Origin: SIG575 sp045643165
GTDB taxonomy: Bacteria > Bacillota > Clostridia > Oscillospirales > Acutalibacteraceae
NCBI GenBank assembly: GCA_045643165.1
Contig: JAZUKF010000167.1
Span: forward strand, 1-8,953
Reading direction: 5' to 3'
Length of the DNA stretch: 8,953 nucleotides
Shown: positions 1 to 6,921 of the stretch, piece by piece
Position numbering within the stretch: position 1 is the stretch's first letter
Layout of the letters: each line of letters begins with the position of its first letter
The notes under the pieces: generated by a model
Databases searched by the model: none
Seen by the model: only the letters and a program-made list of their open reading frames with translations
What the model was told of the DNA's origin: nothing
Made by a program: the position numbers and the translations under genes

Positions 1-246
1 TTCTGTTCCGCCGGTATGATTTGAAGGATCTTTCTCAGTGTATCTACCGGAAAGGATTGTTCCGCAATCGACACAGTAAAGAATTTCAGTGTTTCCGCCT
101 TCTTTACATGTGGCTTTAACTGCTGCCTTAGTGCTTGTAACTGCATGAGCACAGAACGCAGATGTATTGATTGCGAATGCAGAAAATGTTGCAACGATCA
201 TGATAACAGTCATGATAGCAGCTTTGATGCGAGTTGATTTTTTCAT
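1..246 (-). CDS. Small exported Cys-containing protein, 3' end outside the window
   Basis: 82 codons are visible, read from an ATG at 246 down to the window edge with no stop, so the C-terminus is missing. The start follows GGAGG (257-261) by 10 bases. The N-terminus looks like a signal peptide: a basic stretch KKSTRIK, a hydrophobic core at about residues 9-25, and possible cleavage after AFA (25), TSA (30) or AHA (35). The mature part carries C47, the pair YCVDCG (C58, C61) and H77 followed by TGGT. This resembles the short repeats with a CxxCG core and a closing HT seen in many clostridial surface proteins. Whether it binds metal or is only a structural repeat cannot be told from the fragment. 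It is transcribed from its own promoter, away from the pyr operon. The export call is fairly firm, and the function is unknown. Confidence 0.75.
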   Translation of the reverse strand, partial: MKKSTRIKAAIMTVIMIVATFSAFAINTSAFCAHAVTSTKAAVKATCKEGGNTEILYCVDCGTILSGRYTEKDPSNHTGGTE

Positions 247-297
247 TTTTTGTTAACCTCCGTTTTTTTGTCTCTCGACATTTTTTGTGTGTAAACT

Positions 298-327
298 ATT
301 CTACCACACAAGATATGGAAATGTAAA
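298..327 (-). promoter_or_regulatory. Promoter of the exported-protein gene
   Basis: On the - strand, TTTACA (322-327) is followed after 18 bases by TAGAAT (298-303), a good sigma-A-type match. AT-rich runs at 331-357, just upstream of the -35 box, could act as an UP element. The predicted start near 291 leaves a leader of about 45 bases. That leader contains a 4-bp stem with a GAGA loop (269-280) before the ribosome binding site. Confidence 0.65.
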
Positions 328-396
328 GAGTTTTTTGAAAATTTTTTAAAATTTTTCAGTTACAAAATTGTAATTATTTAAAAATCAGTTTAAAAA

Positions 397-576
397 TTAC
401 TCCTTAACTTCCCATTTACAGCGAACAGGTGAAATAATTGCACCTTCTTTTTTAAGTTCGGCAAAAATTTTGTCAACTTCTTTGCGGTCGATTCCGGAAA
501 GAGTTGCAACTTCGCCTGCGGAAACAGGCTTTCCCGCCTCTTTCATTGTTGAAATAATTTTTTCTTTGTTTTCCAT
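397..576 (-). CDS. Small winged-helix DNA-binding protein (59 aa)
   Basis: This short complete gene runs from an ATG at 576 to a TAA at 397-399. The start is supported by AGGAAG (585-590) 8 bases upstream. The protein has a simple winged-helix layout: helix 1 at about residues 2-14, then GKPVSAGEVATLSG (helix 2, about 19-27), a likely recognition helix at 30-44 (DRKEVDKIFAELKKEG), and a short wing with SPVRCKWEV at 49-57. Stand-alone proteins of about 60 residues with the pattern AGKP-x-GE-(helix)-KEV-(helix)-LKKEG-x-I-SP-x-RC occur in Clostridia and methanogens, usually annotated as small MarR-like or winged-helix regulators; this is from memory, not a search. No ligand-binding domain is present. 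It is divergent from the pyr operon and shares its control region, so regulation of itself or of pyr is possible but not shown. Confidence 0.85.
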   Translation of the reverse strand: MENKEKIISTMKEAGKPVSAGEVATLSGIDRKEVDKIFAELKKEGAIISPVRCKWEVKE

Positions 577-607
577 TTTAGATACTTCCTTTCATATTTT
601 TACCGAT

Positions 608-636
608 ATTTTATCACTTTCAATAAAAAAATACAA
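608..636 (-). promoter_or_regulatory. Promoter of the winged-helix gene
   Basis: On the - strand, TAAAAT (608-613) is preceded by TGA, giving an extended -10 (TGn). A weak -35, TTGTAT (631-636), lies 17 bases upstream. Transcription would begin near 601, giving a leader of about 25 bases. The -35 box is only 30 bases from the -35 box of the divergent pyr promoter. Confidence 0.5.
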
Positions 637-666
637 TCATTTTACAAGAATATTTACATTTTTTAT

Positions 667-695
667 TTGACAAAAATTATTTTTTATGGTATCAT
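667..695 (+). promoter_or_regulatory. pyr operon promoter
   Basis: A consensus TTGACA (667-672), a 17-base spacer and TATCAT (690-695) form a strong sigma-A-type promoter, with TGG just before the -10 as an extended element. Transcription should start at about 701-703, placing the leader hairpin at the very 5' end of the RNA. Confidence 0.8.
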
Positions 696-701
696 ATATG
701 A

Positions 702-730
702 CAATCTGTGAGGCGCCGAGATGCCGATGG
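702..730 (+). promoter_or_regulatory. Predicted PyrR-binding anti-antiterminator in the pyr leader
   Basis: The RNA can fold into a short lower stem (704-706 with 726-728, plus C702-G730 across an A/G mismatch), a 5-base bulge UGUGA (707-711), an upper stem GGCG (712-715) with UGCC (722-725), and a six-base loop CCGAGA (716-721). The run C-UGUGA-GGC fits the core CNGNGAGGY of the Bacillus PyrR target ARUCCNGNGAGGYU, although outer positions of that consensus differ. Terminal hexaloop, upper stem, internal bulge and lower stem is the known architecture of PyrR sites. The 3' arm (722-730) overlaps the antiterminator's 5' arm, so folding here would free the terminator. PyrR with UMP/UTP would stabilise this form. 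The pairing is read from the sequence; PyrR as the binder is inferred. Confidence 0.65.
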
Positions 731-795
731 AATAAAAAGAATATTGAATGGCTGACTTGAGAGTGTTCGGCTGATATTTTTGTATTCCCGTCGGT
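723..795 (+). promoter_or_regulatory. pyr antiterminator
   Basis: GCCGATGGAATA (723-734) can pair with 783-795 over 12 base pairs, including G-U pairs, with one bulged base (C789). This takes up the whole 5' arm of the terminator. The enclosed loop holds a further 7-bp hairpin, 749-755 with 767-773, that would compact the structure. Note that 723-734 resembles the terminator's 3' arm (798-808), as expected for competing strands of an attenuator. Confidence 0.7.
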
Positions 796-819
796 TTCGG
801 CAGGAATATTTTTGTTTTT
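783..819 (+). terminator. pyr leader intrinsic terminator (attenuator)
   Basis: TATTCC (783-788) pairs with GGAATA (803-808), and GTCG (790-793) pairs with CGGC (798-801), around one C/A mismatch and a GTTT loop. The stem runs straight into a T-rich tract (809-819, TTTTTGTTTTT). It sits between the pyr promoter and pyrC, 10 bases before the pyrC ribosome binding site, so it can only act as a conditional attenuator. Confidence 0.85.
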
Positions 820-829
820 GAAATCTTGA

Positions 830-835
830 AGGAGG
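830..835 (+). promoter_or_regulatory. Ribosome binding site of pyrC
   Basis: AGGAGG lies 8 bases before the ATG at 844. It rules out the upstream in-frame TTG at 826, because the binding site itself would then fall inside the gene. Confidence 0.9.
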
Positions 836-843
836 AGAATCTG

Positions 844-2103
844 ATGGATTTCTTGTTAAAAAACATACTTTCTTATGAGGAAGGCTGTTTTTTAAGGAAG
901 AGTTTGTTCCTTGAAAACGGTCATGTTTGCTCACTTGATAAGAAAGGTGATTTTCAGACTTTGGATTGTGAAAATTGTATTATTATTCCCGGTTTGGTTG
1001 ATGTTCATGTGCATCTTCGAGAACCGGGTTTTTCTTTTAAGGAAACAATTTTCACAGGAACAAGAGCCGCCGCCCACGGCGGTTATACGACGGTTTTAAC
1101 AATGCCCAATCTTGATCCGGTTCCTGATAATTATGAAAATCTTAAAATCCAGCTTGACAAAATCAAATCGGACGCGGTGATAAACGTTATACCTTTCGGC
1201 TCGGTTACCGTAGGCGAAAAGGGTGAAGAACTTTCCGATATGGATCGTATGAAGGATCACGTGGCGGGCTTTTCCGATGACGGAAAAGGGGTTCAGAGCC
1301 GTGAGATGATGAAAAAAGCCATGGAAAAAGCAAAGGAAACGGGTAAAATCATTTCCGCCCACTGCGAGGATAATTCTCTGCTCCACGGCGGTTATATCCA
1401 TGAGGGTGAATATGCGAAAAAGCATCACCACCGAGGGATATGTTCCGAAAGTGAATGGAAGCCCATTGAAAGGGATATCGAACTTGCAAAGGAAACGGGA
1501 TGTGCTTACCATGTCTGCCACGTTTCCGCAAAGGAGAGCGTTGAACTTATCCGTCAGGCGAAGAAAAGGGGAATTGATATCACCTGCGAAACGGCACCTC
1601 ATTATCTTTTGCTTGACGATTTCGGCTTGCAGGAGGACGGAAGATTTAAAATGAATCCGCCTTTGCGAAGTCCGGAGGACAGGAAAGCATTGATCGAGGG
1701 CATAAAGGACGGCACGGTGGATATTATCGCAACCGACCATGCACCCCATACGAAAGAGGAAAAATCAAAGGGACTTGAAAAAAGTCTTATGGGTGTTACG
1801 GGGCTTGAATGTGCTTTCTCCGTGCTATATACGGAACTTGTGAAAAAGGGGATAATAAGTCTTGAAAGGCTTATCGAACTGATGAGTATAAATCCCGCAA
1901 AACGGTTCGGAATAAAAAGGGATAAATCCGATTTCACCGTAATTGATTTATCAAAAAAATATGTTGTAAATCCGGATGATTTTCTTTCTATGGGAAAATC
2001 AACTCCTTTTGAAGGAAAGGAAGTTTACGGCGAAGTGATAATGACGGTTTGCGGCGGTAAAACAGTTTATAATAATTTAGGTATAAATACGGAGGTTGAA
2101 TGA
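844..2103 (+). CDS. pyrC: Dihydroorotase, class I type
   Basis: This enzyme cyclises N-carbamoyl-L-aspartate to L-dihydroorotate, step three of UMP synthesis, in the cytoplasm. The 419 residues match the usual 420-430 of the Bacillus/Aquifex-type enzymes, an amidohydrolase TIM barrel. Metal ligands are all present: H55 and H57 in DVHVHLREPG, D145 or D146 in FSDDGKGV, H173 in SAHCED, H226 in HVCHVS, and D298 in ATDHAPH. R59 and N271 (NPPLR) are likely substrate contacts, and GVTGLE (317-322) is typical of the family. The bridging aspartate in place of a carboxylated lysine fits class I, and nothing suggests an inactive pseudo-enzyme. The ATG at 844 is chosen from its AGGAGG. It is the first gene after the attenuator, and its stop lies one base before carB. 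Confidence 0.96.
   Translation: MDFLLKNILSYEEGCFLRKSLFLENGHVCSLDKKGDFQTLDCENCIIIPGLVDVHVHLREPGFSFKETIFTGTRAAAHGGYTTVLTMPNLDPVPDNYENLKIQLDKIKSDAVINVIPFGSVTVGEKGEELSDMDRMKDHVAGFSDDGKGVQSREMMKKAMEKAKETGKIISAHCEDNSLLHGGYIHEGEYAKKHHHRGICSESEWKPIERDIELAKETGCAYHVCHVSAKESVELIRQAKKRGIDITCETAPHYLLLDDFGLQEDGRFKMNPPLRSPEDRKALIEGIKDGTVDIIATDHAPHTKEEKSKGLEKSLMGVTGLECAFSVLYTELVKKGIISLERLIELMSINPAKRFGIKRDKSDFTVIDLSKKYVVNPDDFLSMGKSTPFEGKEVYGEVIMTVCGGKTVYNNLGINTEVE
2091..2095 (+). promoter_or_regulatory. Ribosome binding site of carB inside the end of pyrC
   Basis: GGAGG in the last codons of pyrC is 9 bases before the ATG at 2105. The in-frame TTG at 2096 abuts the site with no spacing and cannot be the start. 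Confidence 0.9.
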
Positions 2104-2104
2104 A

Positions 2105-5100
2105 ATGGCAAAGAGAACAGATTTAAAGAAGATTATGATAATCGGCTCAGGTCCCATAGTTATCGGACAGGCGGCGGAGTTTGACTATGCGGGAACACAG
2201 GCATGTCTTGCACTTAAAGAAGAGGGCTATGAGGTGGTGCTTGTAAATTCAAATCCCGCCACGATTATGACTGATACTTCCATTGCGGATAAGGTGTATA
2301 TGGAGCCTCTTACACTTGAATATATTGCAAAAATCATTCGTTATGAACGTCCCGATGCAATAGTACCCGGTATCGGCGGACAGACAGGTCTTAATCTTGC
2401 GATGCAACTTGAAAAGAAGGGCGTTCTTGCGGAAAACAGAGTTGAACTTTTAGGCACAAGTTCAAAAAGTATAGAAACAGCCGAGGACAGAGAACTGTTC
2501 AAGGAGTTGTGCGAAAGAATAGGCGAGCCCGTTATTCCGTCTGAGATCACATACAGTGTTGAGGAAGCAAAAGAGGCGGCAAAGAGAATAGGATATCCCG
2601 TTGTGCTTCGTCCTGCATTCACTCTCGGCGGTACAGGCGGAGGTTTTGCATATAATGAGGAAGAACTTGAGGAAATCGGTGTTAACGCTTTCAAACTTTC
2701 TCCCGTTCATCAGGTGCTTATTGAAAAGAGCGTCAGGGGATATAAGGAGATTGAATTTGAAGTAATGCGTGATTCAAATGATAAAGCCATTACTATCTGC
2801 GGAATGGAAAATGTTGATCCCGTAGGAGTCCATACAGGCGATTCCATTGTTGTGGCACCTATCCTTTCACTTAATGATAAGGATTTGAAAATGCTTAACG
2901 ACAGTGCAATAAAAATTATCCGTGAACTGAAAATCGAAGGCGGATGTAATGTTCAGTTTGCACTTAATCCCGAAACAAGCGAATACTTCCTTATTGAGGT
3001 TAATCCCAGAGTATCACGTTCATCCGCTCTTGCTTCAAAGGCAAGCGGATACCCCATAGCGAGAGTTACCGCAAAAATTGCCGTGGGAATGGCTCTTGAG
3101 GAAATTCCCGTTGCGGGCGGTACGGCGGCAATCGAACCGAGCCTTGATTATATCGTTTCAAAATTCCCCAGATTTCCCTTTGATAAATTCACCTCTGCAC
3201 CAAACACTTTGGGAACGCAGATGAAGGCAACGGGAGAAATCATGGGAATAGGTTCAACTCTTGAGGAAAGTTTCCTGAAATCTTTCCGTTCACTTGAAAC
3301 AGGTGTCTGCCATATTCACAACAGGAAATTTGACAATATGACAGAGGAAGAACTTTTTGAATATCTCAAAGAGTTTCATGCGGACGGTATATATGCCGTT
3401 GCCGAACTTATTCGTATGGGTGCTGATATTGATAAGGTTCACGAGGTTACAATGATAACCGAACTGTTCTTATCCTCAATCAAAAAAATTACGGATATGG
3501 AAAACACCTTGAAAGCCGATAACAGTATCGAAACGCTTAAAAAGGCAAAGGAAATGGGATTTTCCGATAAATATATTGCAAAAATCCGCGGTGTGGAAGA
3601 AATTGAAATTTACCGCATCAGAAAAGAAAACAATATCGTTCCGGTTTTCAGAATGGTTGATACGCTTCATACCGGAAAGTATATTCCTTATCTTTATTCA
3701 TCCTACACAGGTGAAAATGATTCACGTCTTACGGATAAGAAAAAAATCGTCGTTTTGGGAGCAGGTCCCATCAGAATAGGACAGGGTGTGGAGTTTGATT
3801 ATTCCACCGTTCATGCGGTACAAACCATAAAAAATGAAGGCTATGAAGCAATCATTATCAACAATAATCCCGAAACCGTTTCAACGGATTACACCACCGC
3901 AGATAAACTTTACTTTGAACCTCTTACACCGGAGGATGTAATGGCGATTATAGATTTTGAAAATCCCGAAGGTGTAATAGCATCTTTGGGCGGACAGACC
4001 GCCATTAATCTTGCGGAGCCTCTTACGAAAATGGGAGTAAAAATAGTGGGTACAGACGTTGAGGCTATTGAAAGAGCGGAAAACAGAGATTGCTTTGAAA
4101 AGGTTATGGAACAGCTTCAGATACCTCAGCCGAAAGGACAGGCTGTTACGAATATCGAAGACGGCGTTAAGGCGGCAGAGGAAATCGGTTATCCCGTTCT
4201 TGTCAGACCGAGTTACGTTTTAGGCGGCAGAGCGATGCAAATAGTTGCCAACGAATCCGCATTGAGGAAATATCTTAAAACTGCGGTTGAAATTGATGTG
4301 GACAAGCCGGTTCTCGTTGATAAATATATCGAGGGAAAAGAACTTGAAGTTGATGCGGTATGCGACGGAGTTGATGTTTTTGTTCCGGGAATTATGCAGC
4401 ATGTTGAGAAAACCGGTATTCATTCCGGGGACAGTATCAGCGTTTATCCCACATTCAGCGTATCCGGAAAAGTAAAGGGCAAAATGCTTGAATATACAAA
4501 AAAATTAGGTTTGGGAATAGGTATTGTAGGTTTATTCAACATTCAGTTTATCGTTGACAAAAACGATAATGTGTCTGTTATTGAAGTAAATCCCCGTTCA
4601 TCAAGAACAGTTCCTTTCCTTTCAAAGGCAACGGGCTATTCTCTTGCCGATATCGGAACACTTGCAATATTGGGAAAATCCCTTAAAGAGCAGGGAATAT
4701 TCGGAATTTATCCCGATGAAAAAGAAAGATGGTATGTAAAAGCACCTGCATTTTCCTTCTCGAAAATCAGAGGACTTGATGCTTATCTTTCTCCCGAAAT
4801 GAAATCCACCGGTGAAGCCATAGGCTATGATGATAAACTTAACAGAGCACTTTATAAGGCACTTCAGGCATCGGGAATGAACGTGATAAATTACGGAACG
4901 GTTCTTGTAACCGTTGCCGACAGTGATAAAGATACGGCTCTTCCCCTTGTAAAAAGATTTTATAATATGGGCTTTAATATCGAGGCGACAAAGGGAACGG
5001 CCGAATACCTGAGAGATAACGGAATAAGAACGAGAATTGTGGGAAAACTCAACGAGGATGATGATGAAATTCTTGAACTTCTCCGTAACGGCAGAATATC

Positions 5101-5275
5101 TTATGTAATCAACACAAGCGACGTAAATTCCGAACACGGTATGACCGACGGATATAAAATCAGAAGATGTGCGGTTGAAAACGGTGTAACAATGTTTACA
5201 TCTCTTGATACCGTAGGCGTACTTCTTGACGTGCTTGAAGAAACCACACTTTGTATCTCAACAATAGATTCATAA
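2105..5275 (+). CDS. carB: Carbamoyl phosphate synthase, large subunit
   Basis: This subunit makes carbamoyl phosphate from ammonia, bicarbonate and two ATP, feeding PyrB and arginine synthesis; the ammonia normally comes from CarA through a tunnel. At 1056 residues it is full length. The first synthetase half has GSGPIVIGQ (14-22), GIGGQTGLN (89-97), R129, R169 in LRPAFTLGGTGGG, and EVNPR (298-302). A linker/oligomerisation region follows. The second half starts near 548 with LGAGPIRIGQG, then R701 in RPSYVLGGRA and EVNPRSSR near 827-834. From about 930 to the end is an MGS-like allosteric domain, the site where such enzymes sense nucleotides or ornithine. Both ATP-grasp halves look intact. 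It is one base after pyrC, and carA is not adjacent, which is unusual. Also called pyrAB in Bacillus. Confidence 0.97.
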   Translation: MAKRTDLKKIMIIGSGPIVIGQAAEFDYAGTQACLALKEEGYEVVLVNSNPATIMTDTSIADKVYMEPLTLEYIAKIIRYERPDAIVPGIGGQTGLNLAMQLEKKGVLAENRVELLGTSSKSIETAEDRELFKELCERIGEPVIPSEITYSVEEAKEAAKRIGYPVVLRPAFTLGGTGGGFAYNEEELEEIGVNAFKLSPVHQVLIEKSVRGYKEIEFEVMRDSNDKAITICGMENVDPVGVHTGDSIVVAPILSLNDKDLKMLNDSAIKIIRELKIEGGCNVQFALNPETSEYFLIEVNPRVSRSSALASKASGYPIARVTAKIAVGMALEEIPVAGGTAAIEPSLDYIVSKFPRFPFDKFTSAPNTLGTQMKATGEIMGIGSTLEESFLKSFRSLETGVCHIHNRKFDNMTEEELFEYLKEFHADGIYAVAELIRMGADIDKVHEVTMITELFLSSIKKITDMENTLKADNSIETLKKAKEMGFSDKYIAKIRGVEEIEIYRIRKENNIVPVFRMVDTLHTGKYIPYLYSSYTGENDSRLTDKKKIVVLGAGPIRIGQGVEFDYSTVHAVQTIKNEGYEAIIINNNPETVSTDYTTADKLYFEPLTPEDVMAIIDFENPEGVIASLGGQTAINLAEPLTKMGVKIVGTDVEAIERAENRDCFEKVMEQLQIPQPKGQAVTNIEDGVKAAEEIGYPVLVRPSYVLGGRAMQIVANESALRKYLKTAVEIDVDKPVLVDKYIEGKELEVDAVCDGVDVFVPGIMQHVEKTGIHSGDSISVYPTFSVSGKVKGKMLEYTKKLGLGIGIVGLFNIQFIVDKNDNVSVIEVNPRSSRTVPFLSKATGYSLADIGTLAILGKSLKEQGIFGIYPDEKERWYVKAPAFSFSKIRGLDAYLSPEMKSTGEAIGYDDKLNRALYKALQASGMNVINYGTVLVTVADSDKDTALPLVKRFYNMGFNIEATKGTAEYLRDNGIRTRIVGKLNEDDDEILELLRNGRISYVINTSDVNSEHGMTDGYKIRRCAVENGVTMFTSLDTVGVLLDVLEETTLCISTIDS

Positions 5276-5284
5276 GGAGTTGTT

Positions 5285-6016
5285 ATGCGTAATTCGATTT
5301 ATGAAATTGAGTCAAATAAACTTCTTGCCGACAGAGTTTATGAAGCGGTCCTGACAGGTGATACGGAGGAAATTTTTCCGGGACAGTTTGTGAATATAAA
5401 AATTGAAGGGCTGTATCTTCGCAGACCGATTTCCGTTTGTGATATAAATGATAATAAAATTCATCTTGTTTATAAAACCGTAGGTAAAGGCACGGAGAAA
5501 ATGAGCATGATGAAAAGCGGTGAACACCTTGATTTGCTTACAGGTCTGGGTAACGGATTTGATTTGTCGAAAAGCGGTGAAAATCCCTTGCTTATCGGCG
5601 GAGGTGTAGGCGTTCCCCCAATGTATTATCTTGCGAAAATTCTGATTTCACAAGGGAAAAATGTTACTGTCATAATGGGATTTAATAAAAAGGAAGAAAT
5701 TTTTTACGAGGATAATTTTAAATCCCTCGGTGCGAATGTAATTGTAACAACCGTTGACGGAAGCGTCGGTGTAAAAGGATTTGTAACCGACGGAATGAAA
5801 ATTGCGGGGGATTACGGTTATACATATTCCTGCGGACCTGAACCCATGCTGAAAGCCGTTTATAATTTTGATGAAACGGACGGACAGTTCAGTTTTGAGG
5901 AAAGAATGGGATGCGGGTTCGGTGCATGTATGGGATGCAGCTGCAAAACAAAATACGGAAATAAAAGAATTTGCAGAGACGGACCTGTGCTTGAAAAGGG
6001 GGAAATAATATGGTGA
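5285..6016 (+). CDS. pyrK: Dihydroorotate dehydrogenase B, electron transfer subunit
   Basis: This FAD and [2Fe-2S] protein passes electrons from PyrD to NAD+, forming the PyrD2PyrK2 complex of class 1B enzymes. The 243 residues show a ferredoxin-reductase-like FAD domain with RRPIS (46-50) and YKTVGKGT (63-70). The nucleotide-binding domain follows, with GGGVGVPP (105-112) and CGPEPML (183-189). The C-terminal cluster has ligands C210, C215, C218 and C230 in a CX4CX2CX11C spacing. The start ATG is 5 bases after AAGGAG (5274-5279), which overlaps the carB stop. The gene overlaps pyrD by 7 bases, consistent with equal production of the two subunits. Linking the oxidation to NAD+ rather than quinone or fumarate suits an anaerobe. 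Confidence 0.96.
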   Translation: MRNSIYEIESNKLLADRVYEAVLTGDTEEIFPGQFVNIKIEGLYLRRPISVCDINDNKIHLVYKTVGKGTEKMSMMKSGEHLDLLTGLGNGFDLSKSGENPLLIGGGVGVPPMYYLAKILISQGKNVTVIMGFNKKEEIFYEDNFKSLGANVIVTTVDGSVGVKGFVTDGMKIAGDYGYTYSCGPEPMLKAVYNFDETDGQFSFEERMGCGFGACMGCSCKTKYGNKRICRDGPVLEKGEIIW

Positions 6017-6921
6017 ATACGAAAGTAAACCTTTCCGGACTTCAACTTGATAACCCTGTTATTCCCGCCAGCGGGACCTTTGGTTTCGGATATGAATTTG
6101 CCGAACTTTACGATATAAATATTCTCGGCTCTTTTTCCTTTAAAGGAACGACGAGGGAACCCCGTTTCGGTAATCCCACGCCGAGAATTGCGGAATGTGA
6201 TATGGGAATGATAAATTCCGTAGGATTGCAAAATCCGGGAATTGACAAGGTGATTTCCGAAGAACTGCCGAAAACGGCAAAATGTTTTTCCAAACCTCTT
6301 GTGGCTAATATCAGCGGTTTTTCCGTTGATGAATATAAATACTGCTGTGAGAAAATCAATAAGGAAAAGCAGGTGGGAATAATTGAAGTAAATGTCAGTT
6401 GCCCCAATGTTCATAACGGCGGAATGAGTTTCGGCACATCACCGGAAAGTGCCGCAGAGGTAACGAGGGCGGTAAAAAGTGTATGCGATAAACCGGTTTA
6501 CATTAAATTAAGCCCCAATGTTACGGATATCGTTTCCGTTGCGAAAGCCTGCGAGGAAGCGGGAGCAGACGGAATAAGTATGATAAATACACTTCTCGGA
6601 ATGAGGATAGATTTAAACAAAAAGAAGCCGGTAATTGCAAATAAATCGGGAGGATTTTCCGGTCCTGCAATAAAACCGGTGGCATTGAGCATGGTTTACC
6701 GTGTTTACGAAGCGGTAAAAATCCCCATAATCGGCATGGGGGGAATATCCACGGCGGAGGATGTAATTGAATTTATGCTTGCGGGTGCAACTGCGGTTGA
6801 AGTGGGATGTGCAAACCTTGTAAATCCCTTTGCCTGCAAGGAGATTATCGAAGATTTACCCGATACCATGAAAAAATATTCCGTGGAGAGTTTAAGTGAT
6901 ATTATCGGAGGTGCACACTGA
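6010..6921 (+). CDS. pyrD: Dihydroorotate dehydrogenase B, catalytic subunit (NAD-dependent)
   Basis: This FMN TIM-barrel enzyme oxidises dihydroorotate to orotate, the fourth step of the pathway. The length of 303 residues is normal for class 1B. The catalytic base is C131 in NVSCPNVHNGG, the cysteine used by soluble class 1 enzymes (class 2 uses serine). Other FMN/substrate residues visible are K45 in FKGT, N69 in the INSVGLQNPG stretch, K166 in KLSPN, N193 in INT, the GGFSGPAIKP segment (214-223) and GMGGI (242-246). There is no N-terminal membrane extension, as expected. The ATG at 6010 has AAAAGGGGG (5994-6002) 7 bases upstream and lies inside the end of pyrK. The adjacent pyrK confirms the 1B assignment. 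Confidence 0.97.
   Translation: MVNTKVNLSGLQLDNPVIPASGTFGFGYEFAELYDINILGSFSFKGTTREPRFGNPTPRIAECDMGMINSVGLQNPGIDKVISEELPKTAKCFSKPLVANISGFSVDEYKYCCEKINKEKQVGIIEVNVSCPNVHNGGMSFGTSPESAAEVTRAVKSVCDKPVYIKLSPNVTDIVSVAKACEEAGADGISMINTLLGMRIDLNKKKPVIANKSGGFSGPAIKPVALSMVYRVYEAVKIPIIGMGGISTAEDVIEFMLAGATAVEVGCANLVNPFACKEIIEDLPDTMKKYSVESLSDIIGGAH

Noticed and set aside
269..280. Stem with GAGA loop in the leader of the exported-protein gene, or a + strand terminator because T6 follows
   Set aside because: Only four base pairs; too short to support either a regulatory hairpin or a terminator.
337..373. Possible intrinsic terminator of the winged-helix gene
   Set aside because: The inverted repeats here are nearly all A and T, with no stable GC stem, so I do not call a terminator.
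470..670. 66-codon open frame on the + strand opposite the winged-helix gene
   Set aside because: No good ribosome binding site, and it runs across the divergent promoter region; the - strand gene has a proper start, site and fold.
748..774. Eight-codon ORF (MADLRVFG) and a four-codon ORF at 721-735 in the pyr leader, possible leader peptides
   Set aside because: The first has only a weak AAAAGA upstream; the second has GAGG at 710-713, but that is already explained by the PyrR-type motif. Neither has regulatory codons that would suggest translational attenuation.
826..843. TTG start that would add six residues to pyrC
   Set aside because: The AGGAGG at 830-835 lies inside this extension and is ideally spaced for the ATG at 844.
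1096..1749. 217-codon open frame on the - strand inside pyrC
   Set aside because: It lies wholly opposite a gene with all family motifs, has no ribosome binding site that stands out, and its product resembles nothing I recognise.
4622..5137. 171-codon open frame on the - strand inside carB
   Set aside because: Shadow of the carB coding sequence; the conserved carB protein explains this stretch.
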